In this document: positions 24,501-33,689 of the stretch, piece by piece
Layout of the letters: each line of letters begins with the position of its first letter
Numbering within the stretch: position 1 is the first letter of the stretch
Source: Reticulitermes lucifugus
Lineage: Eukaryota > Arthropoda > Insecta > Blattodea > Rhinotermitidae
Assembly (NCBI GenBank): GCA_026260175.1
Contig: JAKCWW010000772.1
Span: 21,522 to 85,521 of the forward strand
DNA length: 64,000 nucleotides
Direction: 5' to 3'
Made by a program: the position numbers and the translations under genes
Notes under the pieces: model-generated
The model's database searches: none
Told to the model about the DNA's origin: nothing
The model's input: the letters and a program-made list of their open reading frames with translations, nothing else

Positions 24501-27500
24501 CGAAGGACCCAGGCAATTGAACCCCTTTAATTTCGCTCCAGTGTTGCAATTGGTGTCACACTTATTTACTTATTTATTTATTTATTTATTTATTTGCAGT
24601 TAGTACCATTCTGAATACTGAAAACTTGTCACCCTAAAGCCTGATAGCTATAAAATATTGGTGTATTTTAAACCTCTCTCAGTCATTCTGAAGTGTGAAT
24701 AAAACAAGATAGAAAATAAATAAATACACAGTTAAAATAAATAAAGGAAATGATATGGGTCACAATGCCATTATAGATATAATACAAGAAATTGTCTCAT
24801 AGGGAATCACACCCGAGTAGGTGACACCTTAGGCGAACACATTGCTTACTGCTGTTGTAGACAACATAAATACGCCATTGCTGGTGGCTTTGAAAACCAA
24901 CCTTTTCTCACGGTCATCACTTACATTTAATGTTCACATTTGTGTGTCATGTGACCTACACTTCCAGTATGCTTCCATTTTTTGGCAGTATACCAGGCAT
25001 ATTATAAGGAACCCTTGTGCAACACCTAGTACCCTTGCTAACTACTTAATACAACACCATAATCTAGTGAAGGTGTAGTCTTTTTCACCAATCCTGTTCA
25101 CCTCAGCATCGTTAAGAATTGGGCATATGTTCCATGTTTTGTATCCTGTATCGTTGCAATGACTCTACAATCAAGTGACTGGATTTCTCTGCACATGGTT
25201 TCCTAGCAGCTGCATAAATGTCTGCGTGGGATGATATAGCACCAACACAGTGTGTGTTTAATTTTCAGTACACTGTTTTGATAATGAGTAAAAGCTTGAT
25301 TGGTGTAAAACATGAACATACCTGTTTGTATCACACTTGGTGGTGGCTGACTGTATTCTGGATAATCTGTGTATATCATACAGCAAAGTTGTGTAATGAA
25401 GTATTTCCACTGATGTTGTCATTTAGCACAATGGGATGCAATAATCCATCAAAATGCATACAGAACACATTTTAAAAATTCAGATGGAAGTATGCCTTTT
25501 CATTCTTGCTGTAAGTGTAAATGGTGTGCTGCAATAAGGATGTATTAATAGAGAGATATTAGGGTGTTTATCTTAGCATTCTCCTTCCTGAAGGTCTTTT
25601 CAAGTAATGTGGTTATTACACTGTGTACCTTTATTTGGGGACGTAACAGATGTAGTGCAGATATTTTCATATTCTTTCCCTTACATATAACAGAGGTAAA
25701 ACATCATGACTGTAAGGAATACCAGGTTCTCATGGTAGTTTGGATTTTATATTAAACTGTGGGTGCCCCCTGCTGTCATTGCATAGTTATCTATAGGGTG
25801 TTTTCTTTTGCTGCTTGACTGACAAGTGCACGCCCAATGCTCCACTAGTGTCATGTCTTACACCGAGTCTTGGGAGGTTTAACAGTCAGTGAAGGAAGCG
25901 AGAAAAACATTCGCTGCGATAATAACCTTTATAAAGTCTAATAGAAACTCACCAGTGCTACAGCACATGCTGAAAATGTTGCCCTCCTGACCGAGTGCAC
26001 TCAGCACAACTGTGGAAGACGTTGTTTACTCTGGTGTTCTTGCTTGGAAATTGTTGAAGTCTCATGGTGGATGTTGTTTCTGAGTTCTTCCAAAGCGTGA
26101 GGATTTGTTTTATACACTTTATCATTTAAACTTCACCACAAAGTCACAAGGTGTTAAATCAGGGGAATGAAGGGGCCAAAGACCGTGCCCAAATATGTGA
26201 CTATCGCACTGTTTTCAAAGAGGATTGTAACTTCAGCTGTCGGTGATAACAGACTTGCGCTATGAATCATCGGGCTTGTTGCTGGTAAATGCATTTCTCA
26301 GTCCTTCAGTGATGTAACAGCATCCCTCAAGTCAGGTACACTGTTGAATAATGTCTGTTTGTAGTGCAGGTGTGTTTCAAATATGAGTCTGCTGGAAAAT
26401 GTCACAGAAAATTTGTCAGCTCTGGAGATGTGTGTTTTGAAGACATCTGCACGAAGGGCCACAAAATTGTTACAACTGCAACTGTGTAAGACGATGGTAG
26501 TTCATGCTTTGAAGGAACATCATCCAGTTGCAATGATACATTTTTATAATTGGTTTCTTCAGCCTGTGCACAATGGACAAGTTGATCCACAGTTAATTTT
26601 TCTCTCATGAGGCCTGGTTTTCGGTACGTGGAGAGGTGAATTCTCAGAACAGCCGGTATTGGAGTGCAGAAAATCCAGGACTTATTCACGAAAAAATCGG
26701 TGTTTGGTGTGCGATAAGTGCATGCTGTGAGATTTCAACAATTTCTGGAGAACTCCAGAGAGTGAACAATAACGTTTTCCGCAGTTGTGCTGAGTGCATT
26801 TGGTCAGAAGGGCAACATTTTCAGCACCTTCTATAGTACTTGTGAGTTTTTATTAGACTATAAAGGTTATTATCACAGAAAATCTTTTACTCTCTTCCTT
26901 CGTCGACTGTTAAACCTTCTGAGACTTGGCGTATGACATAACGCTAGCAGAGCGTTGGGCAGTCGCTTATCATTCAAGCAGGAAAAAAAACACCCTATAC
27001 TATCAGGGTAGTTGGGTCTGCCTCATGGGTGCTTCCACCTCAGGAAAGGTCCCCTCACTCTGATGAGGCTGACAGGCCAAGAAGGTCAATAGACTGTAAA
27101 ATGGGTAATGTTATCTTAACATTGCTTCTTGAAGAATGTCTGACATGAATATTTATTCATGGCAGATTGTTGTAGTGAAGATGATCCAGTATTGTATTTG
27201 GGAGGTTCCCAATTCAAATCTTGGTCAAGTTACCAACTATCCTGACCAACATTTTCCATGGTTTTCCTTTGTTACTGTAGACAAATACTGTGATAGCACC
27301 CTCAAATGAATCATGAATCCATCTAGGCAAATGCCTGGTTTTGCCATGAAGTAGGGTAGGTTTGCCTCATTACAAATCCGTACCTATTCCCATTTGTAAA
27401 CATATTCTAATATTTTTGGCACTGGTTAGTTAAGAACTGATACATGAGTGTTACTTGTCATTAATTATTACCAGGGCAATGGAGCATCTTGTCCAGAATC

Positions 27501-27627
27501 TCTAAGCATGTTCGAAGAGCAGTTACAAAAATTGTCTGTTCCTGTGGAATTCTCCAGAACACATGCTTTTGTGCCATCCTTTATGGAAGACTGGGTGTTC
27601 TATCAGGTGTGGCAGAAGCAAAACTAG
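3467..27627 (+). CDS. Sms: spermine synthase, complete 8-exon gene (span)
   Basis: Spermine synthase transfers an aminopropyl group from decarboxylated S-adenosylmethionine to spermidine, giving spermine and methylthioadenosine in the cytosol. Joining exons 3467-3527, 8440-8660, 14202-14313 (or 13240-13351), 18529-18651, 19592-19746, 23002-23091, 23795-23986 and 27475-27627 gives 1107 nt in one frame, 368 aa; the human enzyme is 366 aa. Every junction has AG/GT and matching phase. An AdoMetDC-like N-terminal domain covers about residues 1-95 ('LRGFPQGLVTCNIEYY'). The linker and beta-barrel follow at about 96-172 ('IDRYFPTAD', 'EYDIDKVLYEEKSPYQ'). The Rossmann-type catalytic domain has 'ILGGGDG' (Asp205, equivalent to human Asp201), 'MLEIDELV', and 'FGDLTDIPLS' (Asp280, equivalent to human Asp276). 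The start ATG is preceded by an in-frame TAA at 3446-3448. The oddity is the duplicated third exon. Identification is very secure; exon borders are inferred from consensus sites. Confidence 0.95.
3930..4190 (+). repeat. tRNA-derived SINE, plus orientation
   Basis: A B-box-like GGTTTGAACCCTGG at 3952-3965 is followed by the SINE body: 'CCTGGGGTACACCCAGCCTCC', then CCCAGGGGTAAAG, then GTTGACCACCC. The same body recurs at 18080-18320, 39325-39610, 49955-50135 and 62288-62570. It lies in intron 1 of spermine synthase; the 5' (A-box) end looks truncated. Confidence 0.7.
6709..7980 (+). mobile_element. degraded Tc1/mariner-like transposon (DUF4817 type)
   Basis: The ends match as imperfect terminal inverted repeats: CAAAGTGAGCCAGAAGTCAC at 6711-6730 and, inverted, GTGACTATTGGCTCATTCTG at 7959-7978, flanked by TA. 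Inside, on the plus strand, are pieces of the transposase: 'QHDDAAAH' near 7560, equivalent to the family 'FQQDGAPPH', and 'PDLTSPDFYLWDSLRQNV' at about 7667-7722, equivalent to 'SPDLTPCDFFLWGYLKDKVY'. Frameshifts and stops break the gene, so it is a dead copy. It sits in intron 1 of spermine synthase. Confidence 0.75.
8195..8250 (+). repeat. fragment of the 'ACCATATTTNCCTGAATATAAGA' MITE end
   Basis: ACCATATTTCCTGGAATATA at about 8198-8217 matches the terminal inverted repeat of the element at 29402-29912. Only one end is seen here. Confidence 0.4.
8440..8660 (+). CDS. Sms: spermine synthase coding exon 2
   Basis: Acceptor at 8439 (..CATATTCAG) and donor GAG|GTAATA at 8660. The exon encodes residues 21-94 and carries the AdoMetDC-like N-terminal domain needed for dimerisation in the family; 'GTHVTLRGFPQGLVTCNI' aligns with the human 'GSFANLRIYPHGLVLLDL' segment. 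It enters in phase 1 and exits in phase 0. Confidence 0.92.
8661..13239 (+). other. spermine synthase intron 2
   Basis: 4.6 kb. It has a TTG/TAG microsatellite near 9030-9058 and an ATC run at 10574-10591. A minus-strand reading frame at 9151-9336 could not be assigned. A trace of the repeat also seen at 22500-22800 lies at about 10150-10260. Nothing else recognised. Confidence 0.75.
13240..13351 (+). CDS. Sms: spermine synthase exon 3a (alternative tandem copy)
   Basis: Acceptor TTTGCAG at 13239 and donor G|GTAATG at 13351/13352. The 112-nt reading frame is open, starts in phase 0 and ends in phase 1 exactly like exon 3b. It encodes 'QVRSLELRLKDKLCSSRSK' followed by 'IFPPIKRGALIDVYLTTS'. 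I count 17 of 37 residues identical to 3b, including the KRG and LID blocks. It departs at the otherwise conserved 'DRY(W/F)PTA', reading 'DVYLTTS'. If spliced to exon 4 it keeps frame. It may be a functional alternative exon or a dying copy; an open frame and both splice sites kept at this divergence favour function. Confidence 0.78.
13352..14201 (+). other. interval between alternative exons 3a and 3b
   Basis: 850 bp, AT-rich, with no recognised repeat. It is too long for steric interference to enforce exon choice, so frame-based decay or RNA pairing would be needed. Confidence 0.7.
14202..14313 (+). CDS. Sms: spermine synthase exon 3b (canonical version)
   Basis: Acceptor TTTTGTTACAG at 14201 and donor CAG|GTATGG at 14313/14314, 112 nt, phase 0 to phase 1. 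It encodes 'SVRKLQKDLAEKLSSKRCHS' then 'IPALKRGDLIDRYFPTA', closer than exon 3a to the vertebrate sequence 'RGGAIDRYWPTAD'. It is therefore taken as the default exon. Confidence 0.92.
14314..18528 (+). other. spermine synthase intron after exon 3b
   Basis: 4.2 kb. Only the SINE at 18080-18320 is recognised; the rest carries short random reading frames. Confidence 0.75.
18080..18320 (-). repeat. tRNA-derived SINE, minus orientation
   Basis: Reverse B-box GCATTGAACCCTGGA at 18243-18257; the body shows GGAGGCTGGGTGGGCCCC and TTTACTCCCAGGGAAGAGCC in reverse. Same family as the copies at 3930 and 39325. Confidence 0.75.
18529..18651 (+). CDS. Sms: spermine synthase coding exon 4
   Basis: Acceptor AATTTCAG at 18528; donor CAAA|GTAAGT at 18651/18652, a full consensus site. 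It encodes 'DERILEYDIDKVLYEEKSPY' then 'QKILIVHSQSLGNLLVLDG', the beta-stranded insert before the catalytic domain that is typical of spermidine/spermine synthases. Phase 1 in, phase 1 out. Confidence 0.95.
18827..19471. repeat. large foldback (inverted repeat) in spermine synthase intron 4
   Basis: The left arm (about 18827-19080) and right arm (about 19220-19471) are reverse complements with scattered mismatches, around a 140 bp spacer. Each arm carries a 'GAGGAT(T/G)GCAC..GTGTGC(T/C)(G/A)AAACAT' block and ends in GTGCATTTGTTGGATTGAAA. No coding capacity. It nearly fills the 940 bp intron, so the nascent intron could fold into a duplex of about 250 bp. Confidence 0.85.
19592..19746 (+). CDS. 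Sms: spermine synthase coding exon 5 (cofactor-binding motif)
   Basis: Acceptor TTTTTCCACAG at 19591; donor GAG|GTTGGT at 19746/19747. It encodes 'NISESDLIYTETLMQRGKEN' and, further on, 'KEIVILGGGDGALLWELL', the glycine-rich loop that binds the decarboxylated AdoMet or methylthioadenosine moiety. Asp205 of this protein matches essential human Asp201. Phase 1 in, phase 0 out. Confidence 0.95.
21870..22440 (-). mobile_element. degraded LINE C-terminus (same family as 58500-59345)
   Basis: Shares ordered blocks with 58500-59345. These include GAGAAGCTAGTAGTTCC, CAGTCCATGCCATCCC, AAGATCAATTTTAATGTTATCC, TGAGGAGTACAGGTCA and GGCCCAAATATCTTGCTCAGC. In the better copy these encode the tail of a reverse transcriptase. 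Here no long frame survives. Confidence 0.7.
22500..22800 (-). repeat. interspersed repeat with '(V)FWDIMLCHI' peptide signature
   Basis: On the minus strand it reads 'KVKVFWDIMLCHIR' and 'GILGTAHPTTQNHIPKDLNT'. Related fragments are at about 10150-10260, 37660-37800 ('VTVFSYVAPCSLIEIYWFFG') and 45200-45320. The pattern recalls a repeat common in cockroach and termite genomes whose translation gives 'FWDVTPCSLV'. The source element is unknown to me. Confidence 0.5.
23002..23091 (+). CDS. Sms: spermine synthase coding exon 6
   Basis: Acceptor TTGATTTAG at 23001; donor GAG|GTAATT at 23091/23092. The 90-nt, 30-codon exon encodes 'IDELVMKACSKHLRSCCGDC' then 'LDKLKGDNYE', matching the human 'IDQMVIDGCKKYMRKTCGD' stretch after the catalytic-domain acidic motif. 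Phase 0 on both sides. Confidence 0.93.
23092..23794 (+). other. spermine synthase intron 6
   Basis: 0.7 kb. The part at 23270-23600 has SINE-like wording ('GGTAAATACCGGGTTGATATC', 'GACCACAGACACTTTCTTCC') but no clear promoter boxes. Confidence 0.6.
23795..23986 (+). CDS. Sms: spermine synthase coding exon 7 (catalytic Asp)
   Basis: Acceptor CTGCTTTTAG at 23794; donor CAT|GTAAGC at 23986/23987. It encodes the segment 'GDCVEILSQYITEGRKFDYV' followed by 'FGDLTDIPLS'. Asp280 is the counterpart of catalytic human Asp276. The rest ('VWDFIRLILNSALTVLKPQG') matches the family closely. Phase 0 on both sides. Confidence 0.95.
24562..24597. repeat. TTTA tetranucleotide microsatellite
   Basis: About eight consecutive TTTA units. 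Confidence 0.85.
25794..26998 (+). mobile_element. rearranged DUF4817-type mariner with long inverted ends
   Basis: The ends TAGGGTGTTTTCTTTTGCTG (25795 onward) and, inverted, AAAAAACACCCTATA (up to about 26999) bound the element at TA sites; inverted similarity continues for at least 160 bp. The right part reads forward as transposase: 'HHPVAMIHFYNWFLQPVHNG', then 'VNSQNSRYWSAENPGLIHEK', then 'RVNNNVFRSCAECI' to a stop at 26836. The left part (about 26210 back to 25975) reads in reverse as 'LHSPDLTPCDFVVKF' and again the C-terminal 'RVNNVFHSCAEC'. The C-terminal end is therefore present twice, facing outward, and the N-terminal half is missing. Dead element in intron 7 of spermine synthase. 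Confidence 0.8.
27150..27400 (+). repeat. SINE-like segment
   Basis: A B-box-like GGTTCCCAATTCAAATCTT is followed by CATGGTTTTCCTTTGTTACTG and 'GGCAAATGCCTGGTTTTGCC', wording typical of arthropod tRNA SINEs. Degraded; low certainty. Confidence 0.45.
27475..27627 (+). CDS. Sms: spermine synthase last coding exon
   Basis: Acceptor TTATTACCAG at 27474; stop TAG at 27625-27627. It encodes 'GNGASCPESLSMFEEQLQKL' and ends 'FVPSFMEDWVFYQVWQKQN', matching the family C-terminus (human '..VPSYLELWVFYTVWKKAKP'). Confidence 0.95.
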   Translation, partial: GNGASCPESLSMFEEQLQKLSVPVEFSRTHAFVPSFMEDWVFYQVWQKQN

Positions 27628-28596
27628 CAGACAGCTAACAAAATGCAGAAATGCTGTAAGGGGAGAGAGGATGTTTGGTTTTGTGACAGTAAAGTGTCCA
27701 TCTGGTATTGCTTTGCAGTCTGCCAGAACAGGTAACAAGGGTATAATCATGTAAGTTGTTATTCAGTTTGTTGCATTGCAATAGAAATATAAGATTTCTA
27801 CTTTTAAACACTGGCTGGGACGTAACAAACTTTCCAGTTTGTCTGGATGGCTTTGGGAAATCAGATAACAGCAAATAATGGTAATGGGAGCAAGAGAGGG
27901 CAAGTAGTGAAGTTGAGAACACTTTGTGGTTTCATACTTTCACAAAGAAGAGCAGCTTCATTCATATAAATAATGTAAAAGTTGTGGCTGGAAACACTGC
28001 CAGTATAAAATTACTACTTGAACTGAGGTATATCATGCACCCACTTAACCTTTGGCACTGGGATTAAGTGCCCAGTGTGCTCTGCAAAAGACCTGAGATT
28101 TAAATGGCTGTCCATTACTTTGCATGTTCTTGGCCCATGACTGTTGGTTTTGTTTGGTTTTCTTACCATCACACTGCGCATCAACTGAAGTGGTCTTTCG
28201 GCCATGAAGGATTAATGGCTGTATGGTACTTTTTTGAAACAGATCTGTTTTCATTTCAGACTTGGTTGAGTAGACCTGAATAGACAGAATATGTATTGCA
28301 TGATGGATTTAAGTTTTGCCCCCAAGACTGTTATTAAAATCCTTGCAAAAATATATTACAAATGGAGTAGGTTCTCAAGGACTTGCCACTTGTGGATTTC
28401 TGCTCTAGACCCATGGCCTTTTTCCAATTCAGATAAAACTGTTTAGGCCAAGCAGACTCAGAAGAGATCTGCAGATTGTGTGATAAAGTTCAAATAACTT
28501 CAAGGGTACATGTTAGTCTCATGTATTGGACCTTTTCAGTAATAATGCAGGTCTATGCTTCTAGAATGTGGTATCTGTGACAAAGACAAAAATTAA

Positions 28597-28602
28597 AATA
28601 AA
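28597..28602 (+). terminator. candidate polyadenylation signal for spermine synthase
   Basis: AATAAA lies about 970 nt after the stop codon, in AT-rich sequence. It is one of the first clean hexamers downstream. The hexamer is common by chance here, so this is only a candidate 3' end. Confidence 0.25.
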
Positions 28603-29401
28603 TTTTGTATTTAAATTATGATATCCATTAATGAGTATTACTGCATTTAATGATTGTTATAACACTAGTGTTGGGATTTTTTTTTAAGTCTTGAATCTTC
28701 AAATAACTCTTAATTTATTGTGTATTACAGTTTGGCTTTTTGATTGGTCCCTTTTCACAAAGAAGGTAGTTTAATCCTATAACTAAATTATGTAGATGTA
28801 TAAAAGAGGGAGATATGGCTGTAATAGCTGAACCTAAACTTTGCCACAGGCCAATAAAAATACCACCACCAGCACAAGATACACAGTATTAGGCTATAGG
28901 TATAGTTGGTCCCAACATCATCTCATCTCTTTGCCCTGTTGATTTTATACTCCAGTGCGTGCTTTGGTATTCTGTATGTCTCCATGCTGTATGTGTGGTA
29001 GCTAATTGTTTTAGCAGTCTTCATTTTCACAGCTGGTATTGGAAACATTTGATTGTTTGTAATATAAATGTTTTGTTGGTTATAATCTTCTGATGTTCAG
29101 TAAAGGTCATTGAAAATTAGTGTTGCATCCATGCTTTCATTGTCTTTTTTGGTAGGTACCCAAACATTACAACCACATTTCAAAGTTGACTTTTTTATGT
29201 ATTATTTTTTTTTCTGATAACATTGATTTGCTGAAATTTCTGTTAATAATGCCTTTCATTTTGTTGCAGGATTGTAATTTTATTACCTTCTGTGGCCTGA
29301 AATAATGTATCCTCAATATTTGTTACCTGTTCAGTAATTTTATTTCCTAATGTAACTTTCTGATGCACATGCCCTGAGATTTAGTTTCGGTGGTAGTTTT
29401 A

Positions 29402-29912
29402 TATACCATATTTACCTGAATATAAGATGGCCCTGCATATAAGACAGTCCTATTTTACATTATTTTTCATTCTTTTTTTCTTTCTTTTTGTGAGGGGTCC
29501 CGCAGCAGATGCTGCAGGCACACCGCAGCCTTAAGGTTTATTGTGCAACCCTGTGATGAAGATGACAGTTTTATCATTTTTCCTTGTAATGGAGCACCGG
29601 TGGAATGAAATTGACAGGGGAAAACTGAAGTACTCGGGGAAAAACCTGTCCCAGTGCCGGTTTGTCCACCACAAATCCCACATGGACTGACCCGGGATCA
29701 AACCCAGGCCTCTGCTGTGAGGCCGGCGACTAACCGCCTGAGCCATGGCACGGCCATCTGATTTACAGTTGTTAAGTTTTCAGGAAATGCCTGTGAATAT
29801 CTTGAACTTTATAAGGTGTCAACCCCCCCACACACATATTTCAGGTGGTGATGGTGGTGATGATGATGATGTAGGAAAATTTCCCATCTTATAGTCAGGT
29901 GAATCCAGTATA
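29402..29912. mobile_element. MITE with ~29 bp terminal inverted repeats, SINE nested inside
   Basis: TACCATATTTACCTGAATAT at 29404-29423, continuing AAGATGG, is matched inverted by CCATCTTATAGTCAGGTGAA at 29884-29903, continuing TCCAGTATA. TIR mismatches are few. The interior is mostly the SINE at 29500-29760. A one-ended copy is at about 8198. Confidence 0.65.
29500..29760 (-). repeat. tRNA-derived SINE, minus orientation, with clear tRNA-like head
   Basis: On the minus strand the head reads GGCCGTGCCATGGCTCAGGC (A-box TGGCTCAGGCGG) and later GGGTTTGATCCCGG (B-box). This head looks like a tRNA gene but runs straight into a SINE body, and no acceptor-stem complement is present. A different family from the 3930/39325 copies. 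Confidence 0.75.
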
Positions 29913-32900
29913 CTTGTATTTTCAGAGATGTTTAGTTGGCATACCTTAATTTGTAATTGATCCCCACATTCATTGGGTAGGACTTTATCATCTGCTTCTA
30001 GTATCGTACTACTTCTTTCTGTTAGGTGTCAGCTGGATTCCATTTGTAACTGCTGCTCTCTATTCTTCTAAGATTTTGTTGCTGTATATTGTAACAGTAC
30101 AGGTGATGAGCTACCTCCCTATACTAAGCCTCTGTTAGTAGCAATTGGTTTGGAAATTCTTTTATTTGCATATTTTATACAAAACTATATTTTTTAAGAC
30201 AGTTTATTACTTGTGTTATTGTGTTTGGGGTTTTACTTTGTTCCATAATTTTCCGCATTATATCTCAGTTTAAGGCGTCATAAGCTTTTTGTTATGTGTG
30301 AAGAGAAGAAATGTGAATATACTGAATTACCGTATTTTTCCTGTTTTTTGAATGGTAAAGATAGATATAAATATCAAATACAAGATATCTCAGCACATTG
30401 CCTATCTCAACAACGTTTACTGTACAGCTTCTGCATTTGAAATAGCATTCTTAAAGGAAGAAACAGCATCTGAATCTGCAGTATACACTACAATGTTTAA
30501 GGTTAACATTGTTTATGATGTAATCAACTACATATATACACTGTATTTGTAAAATAAATATTTCAGTAAGCATACAAATTCTGTATCTAGCACAAAATTT
30601 AGTTCACACCAGGTTAGGTATAGATATTGTAGGGAACTGAAATGTTTTTACATAGAACTGCAGATTACTTTATACTTTATTATTTTATAAAGTGGTCGCT
30701 TATCCTAATTATGTTCCAGTTTTTTCCAGCAAGTGCTGTATATTGTGTATTGGGTTGATATAAGCCACAGTTATGTATAGTAATATTGAACCATGTGAAC
30801 TGTAATTAGTAAATCATAATGGAAATTGGTAAGATAGCTTGATTAGCTCCCATTCAAGTATATTTTGTTTCATAAGTGGTGGAATAAAGGGCAGTATGTT
30901 TAGGTTTATTCGATACCTCATGACAGTAATCTAGTCCTTGAGCTGTTCCCACTTTGCTGAGTGACAAGAAAAGCATATTCAAATTAAGTGATGTGGATTA
31001 TACAACAATATGAACAATGTACAGTTTTGCTTCTGATGGCAGTCACATTCAGAATACTACTATTAAATATTAACTATAAATGGATACTATTTGGTTTAGA
31101 TATAATGTTGATTTAGTCATAAGACAGGTACCTGTTACACATATTAACCATGTAAAATATTTCTTTTTATTTGCATGTGACAGCATGGCTAGTGAAATGA
31201 ATAATGTGTTCAGAATGTCGAGTGAATATTCAGAAAGTGATACAGTATCTAGTGATCTTAGAGCATTGTTTTCTTATTTTGAAACTGTTTTACATCGTAA
31301 ATGCCCCAGATATATTGTCAAGGGTTTCTTGGCATCTAGTCGTTCAAATGCCATTAGAATGTATGTCATTGTGACTTGAATGCTGTAAAACTTGCCTTGA
31401 TTGTCAAGCTGGATTGCCATACTTTTGTAATGATGAATATTTGAGTGTGTTTAAAGTGTCACTGCCTGTAACACCTTTGCTTGTACCTCTTCCTGCTGTT
31501 ACCATGGAATACACTTTCTGCAAGGAGTGCATAATAAGTTCCAGGTTTGACTGCACTTGGCATGAATGGCACATTAAGGCTGCTTGCATCTACTATATAG
31601 TGACAGAATTGTGAATTTTAGTATTGAGTTACTTTTACTGGTATTAGAGATGGTATGGAGCAGTGAGAGGGTCAGCACAATGCTGTATCATAAGTTTCTC
31701 TTTGCTGACAACGGTTCCATTTTGAAGTTAATTGCTGGCTGGCTGTGTAATGGTCAAGAAAAATCTTTTTGGCTCTCCCTTATGATGTTTGATTGGGTTC
31801 TGCATTTCTGGAAACACCAAAAGTCCATTCTTTATAAATCCAGAACAGGTGCATTATTTGTGTGTTGCGACCATCAATAACAAAGTTGTGCACAAATCCT
31901 GGGTAACTAAATTTCGTACAGTGGTATCTAATACTTGTGGGCCCACAATATTGAACTTGCTTCAGGTCACCCCCTGGTGCTTAGAATTGTGATATGGCTC
32001 CCACATTTTTAGAAAATTTGTGAACCTGCATTCTTAAGGGAGTAACCTGGGACGTCCTGTGGCATTCTCCATATAGCCTAAAATTCCCTGACAGTAGTTT
32101 CATTCTCTTTTGGCTGCGGAAGGAGTCTATAGCAGGACAGAATTTTGAACAAGATGAGCAGCTTCTGAAACATGTTTGTCATTTCTTGCAGAGGCTTTGC
32201 ACACTTTTGTGCAGCTGGTTTTACTTTTACAGTGATAGAAAATGTTAATGAAATAGAAAGGTGACTGTATTCAGAAATATAAGTGCCAAAACTCTTGCAA
32301 CAGATTTAAAAGGTACAAAGTAGAATTAAGTCCTGAAATGTACTGTGCAGTCCTTGTAAACTGATAAGTAAAATGTATTTCATTGGTTCTTAAATATAGT
32401 TTGTAATGTAGCCATTTACAACAGTATCACATTCCTGTATTTCAAAGAGGGATCCTGTTGCTCTGAAAAATGGAAACAAAGTGTTACTTTGTACTGATTT
32501 CTGACCTTTAATCACAGTTTATTCCACTTTCATCTGAAGGTGACATTCTAAACACTGAGGATGTCACCTTGTCAGTGAAGTTTGTAGTACGATTAAGTGG
32601 TGCAAATTATGACATCACAGATTTTTGAGGTCAGTAACTGTAAATTGTAACATTCAGATTACATTTGAAGTAATTAAAATATTTTTTGTCTTATTATGAA
32701 CTTACTATTGTAGTTTACTTATACTCCTGCCTATAACTTTTTCTTTGTTATGTTACCCTTTTACAGTATGTCTCATAAATTGCCAGAATTTAGGTAGCAA
32801 CTTTCACGTTTACAGTGGAATCCCCATACATGTTTCTGAATTTAAGATTTTCCTTCACTTTAATGTTCAGTGTCTGTAGTTCAAGCACACCATCTTATTA

Positions 32901-33689
32901 AGTTTCCTCCAATTAAGTTGTACTTCACATTATTGATCAGGAAGACATTAATTGGAGATTTGACTGTATTGTGTTTGTAGACAGATGATGTAACTTCTTG
33001 AATGATCCAAGTTTTAGCAAGACAAATGTTTAATATGAACAGTGCTTTATCATAGTGTGTATATGTACATGTGTGTGTGTGTGCACGTGCACGTGTCACG
33101 AACAGTCGTTTCACTTCCTGCAGAATATAGTGTTTGTAGGAGTGATGAAGTGATCAGAGGCTGCAGAGAATAATAATGAGTTACATAATTTGTACTCACC
33201 AAATATTAAGGGAGAAGGGCGGGACATGTCATGAATGCAAAAAATCAGAATTGCATATGAAATGAACCTATGGGTTCCACAAAGTTCAGCAAATTTGTTG
33301 AGTAGGTGAGCAATTATCAGCTTATAAAGGCCTCTGGACCATGCAGTCAAGTCAGTTCAATAGTACTTGTTTATTGCAAATAAAAATTTACTGTTGCCAA
33401 GTTTATATGGCATGTTTTGCTCTGTATGACCCCTAGAACATGATGCTGAAATTTGACCAACTTATCGTGGATCACTGTGTATGCTAGTACAAAGCCCATT
33501 GCACTTTCAGCAGAAATATTTGACATTTCCCATCTCTAGCTGTGGTTGCCATGGATCCCTTCATCCAGTCTTCCGGGATCCAGTTTTAAACATCATAGTC
33601 ATTGAAGGTTACTGTGGAACCATAATTTTACTGAATATGCATCCCATGAACTTGGTAAGTTCATGAAAGCTGGAAGAAAAATTGGTGCC

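Larger units (their letters stand above)
23987..27474 (+). other. spermine synthase intron 7
   Basis: 3.5 kb. Contains a TTTA microsatellite at 24562-24597, the rearranged mariner at 25794-26998 and a SINE-like segment at 27150-27400. Confidence 0.75.

Noticed and set aside
26402-26689. 95-codon minus-strand frame in the rearranged mariner
   Set aside because: Antisense shadow of the forward transposase fragment.
28014-28254. Overlapping minus-strand frames downstream of spermine synthase, possibly a transposase zinc-finger tail
   Set aside because: Considered a piggyBac C-terminus, but the cysteine spacing does not fit; left unassigned.
29690-29760. tRNA-gene-like A and B boxes on the minus strand
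   Set aside because: No acceptor-stem pairing and continuous with a SINE body; judged a SINE head, not a tRNA gene.
31080-31379. 99-codon plus-strand frame
   Set aside because: No recognisable domain, and no paired splice signals linking it to neighbours.
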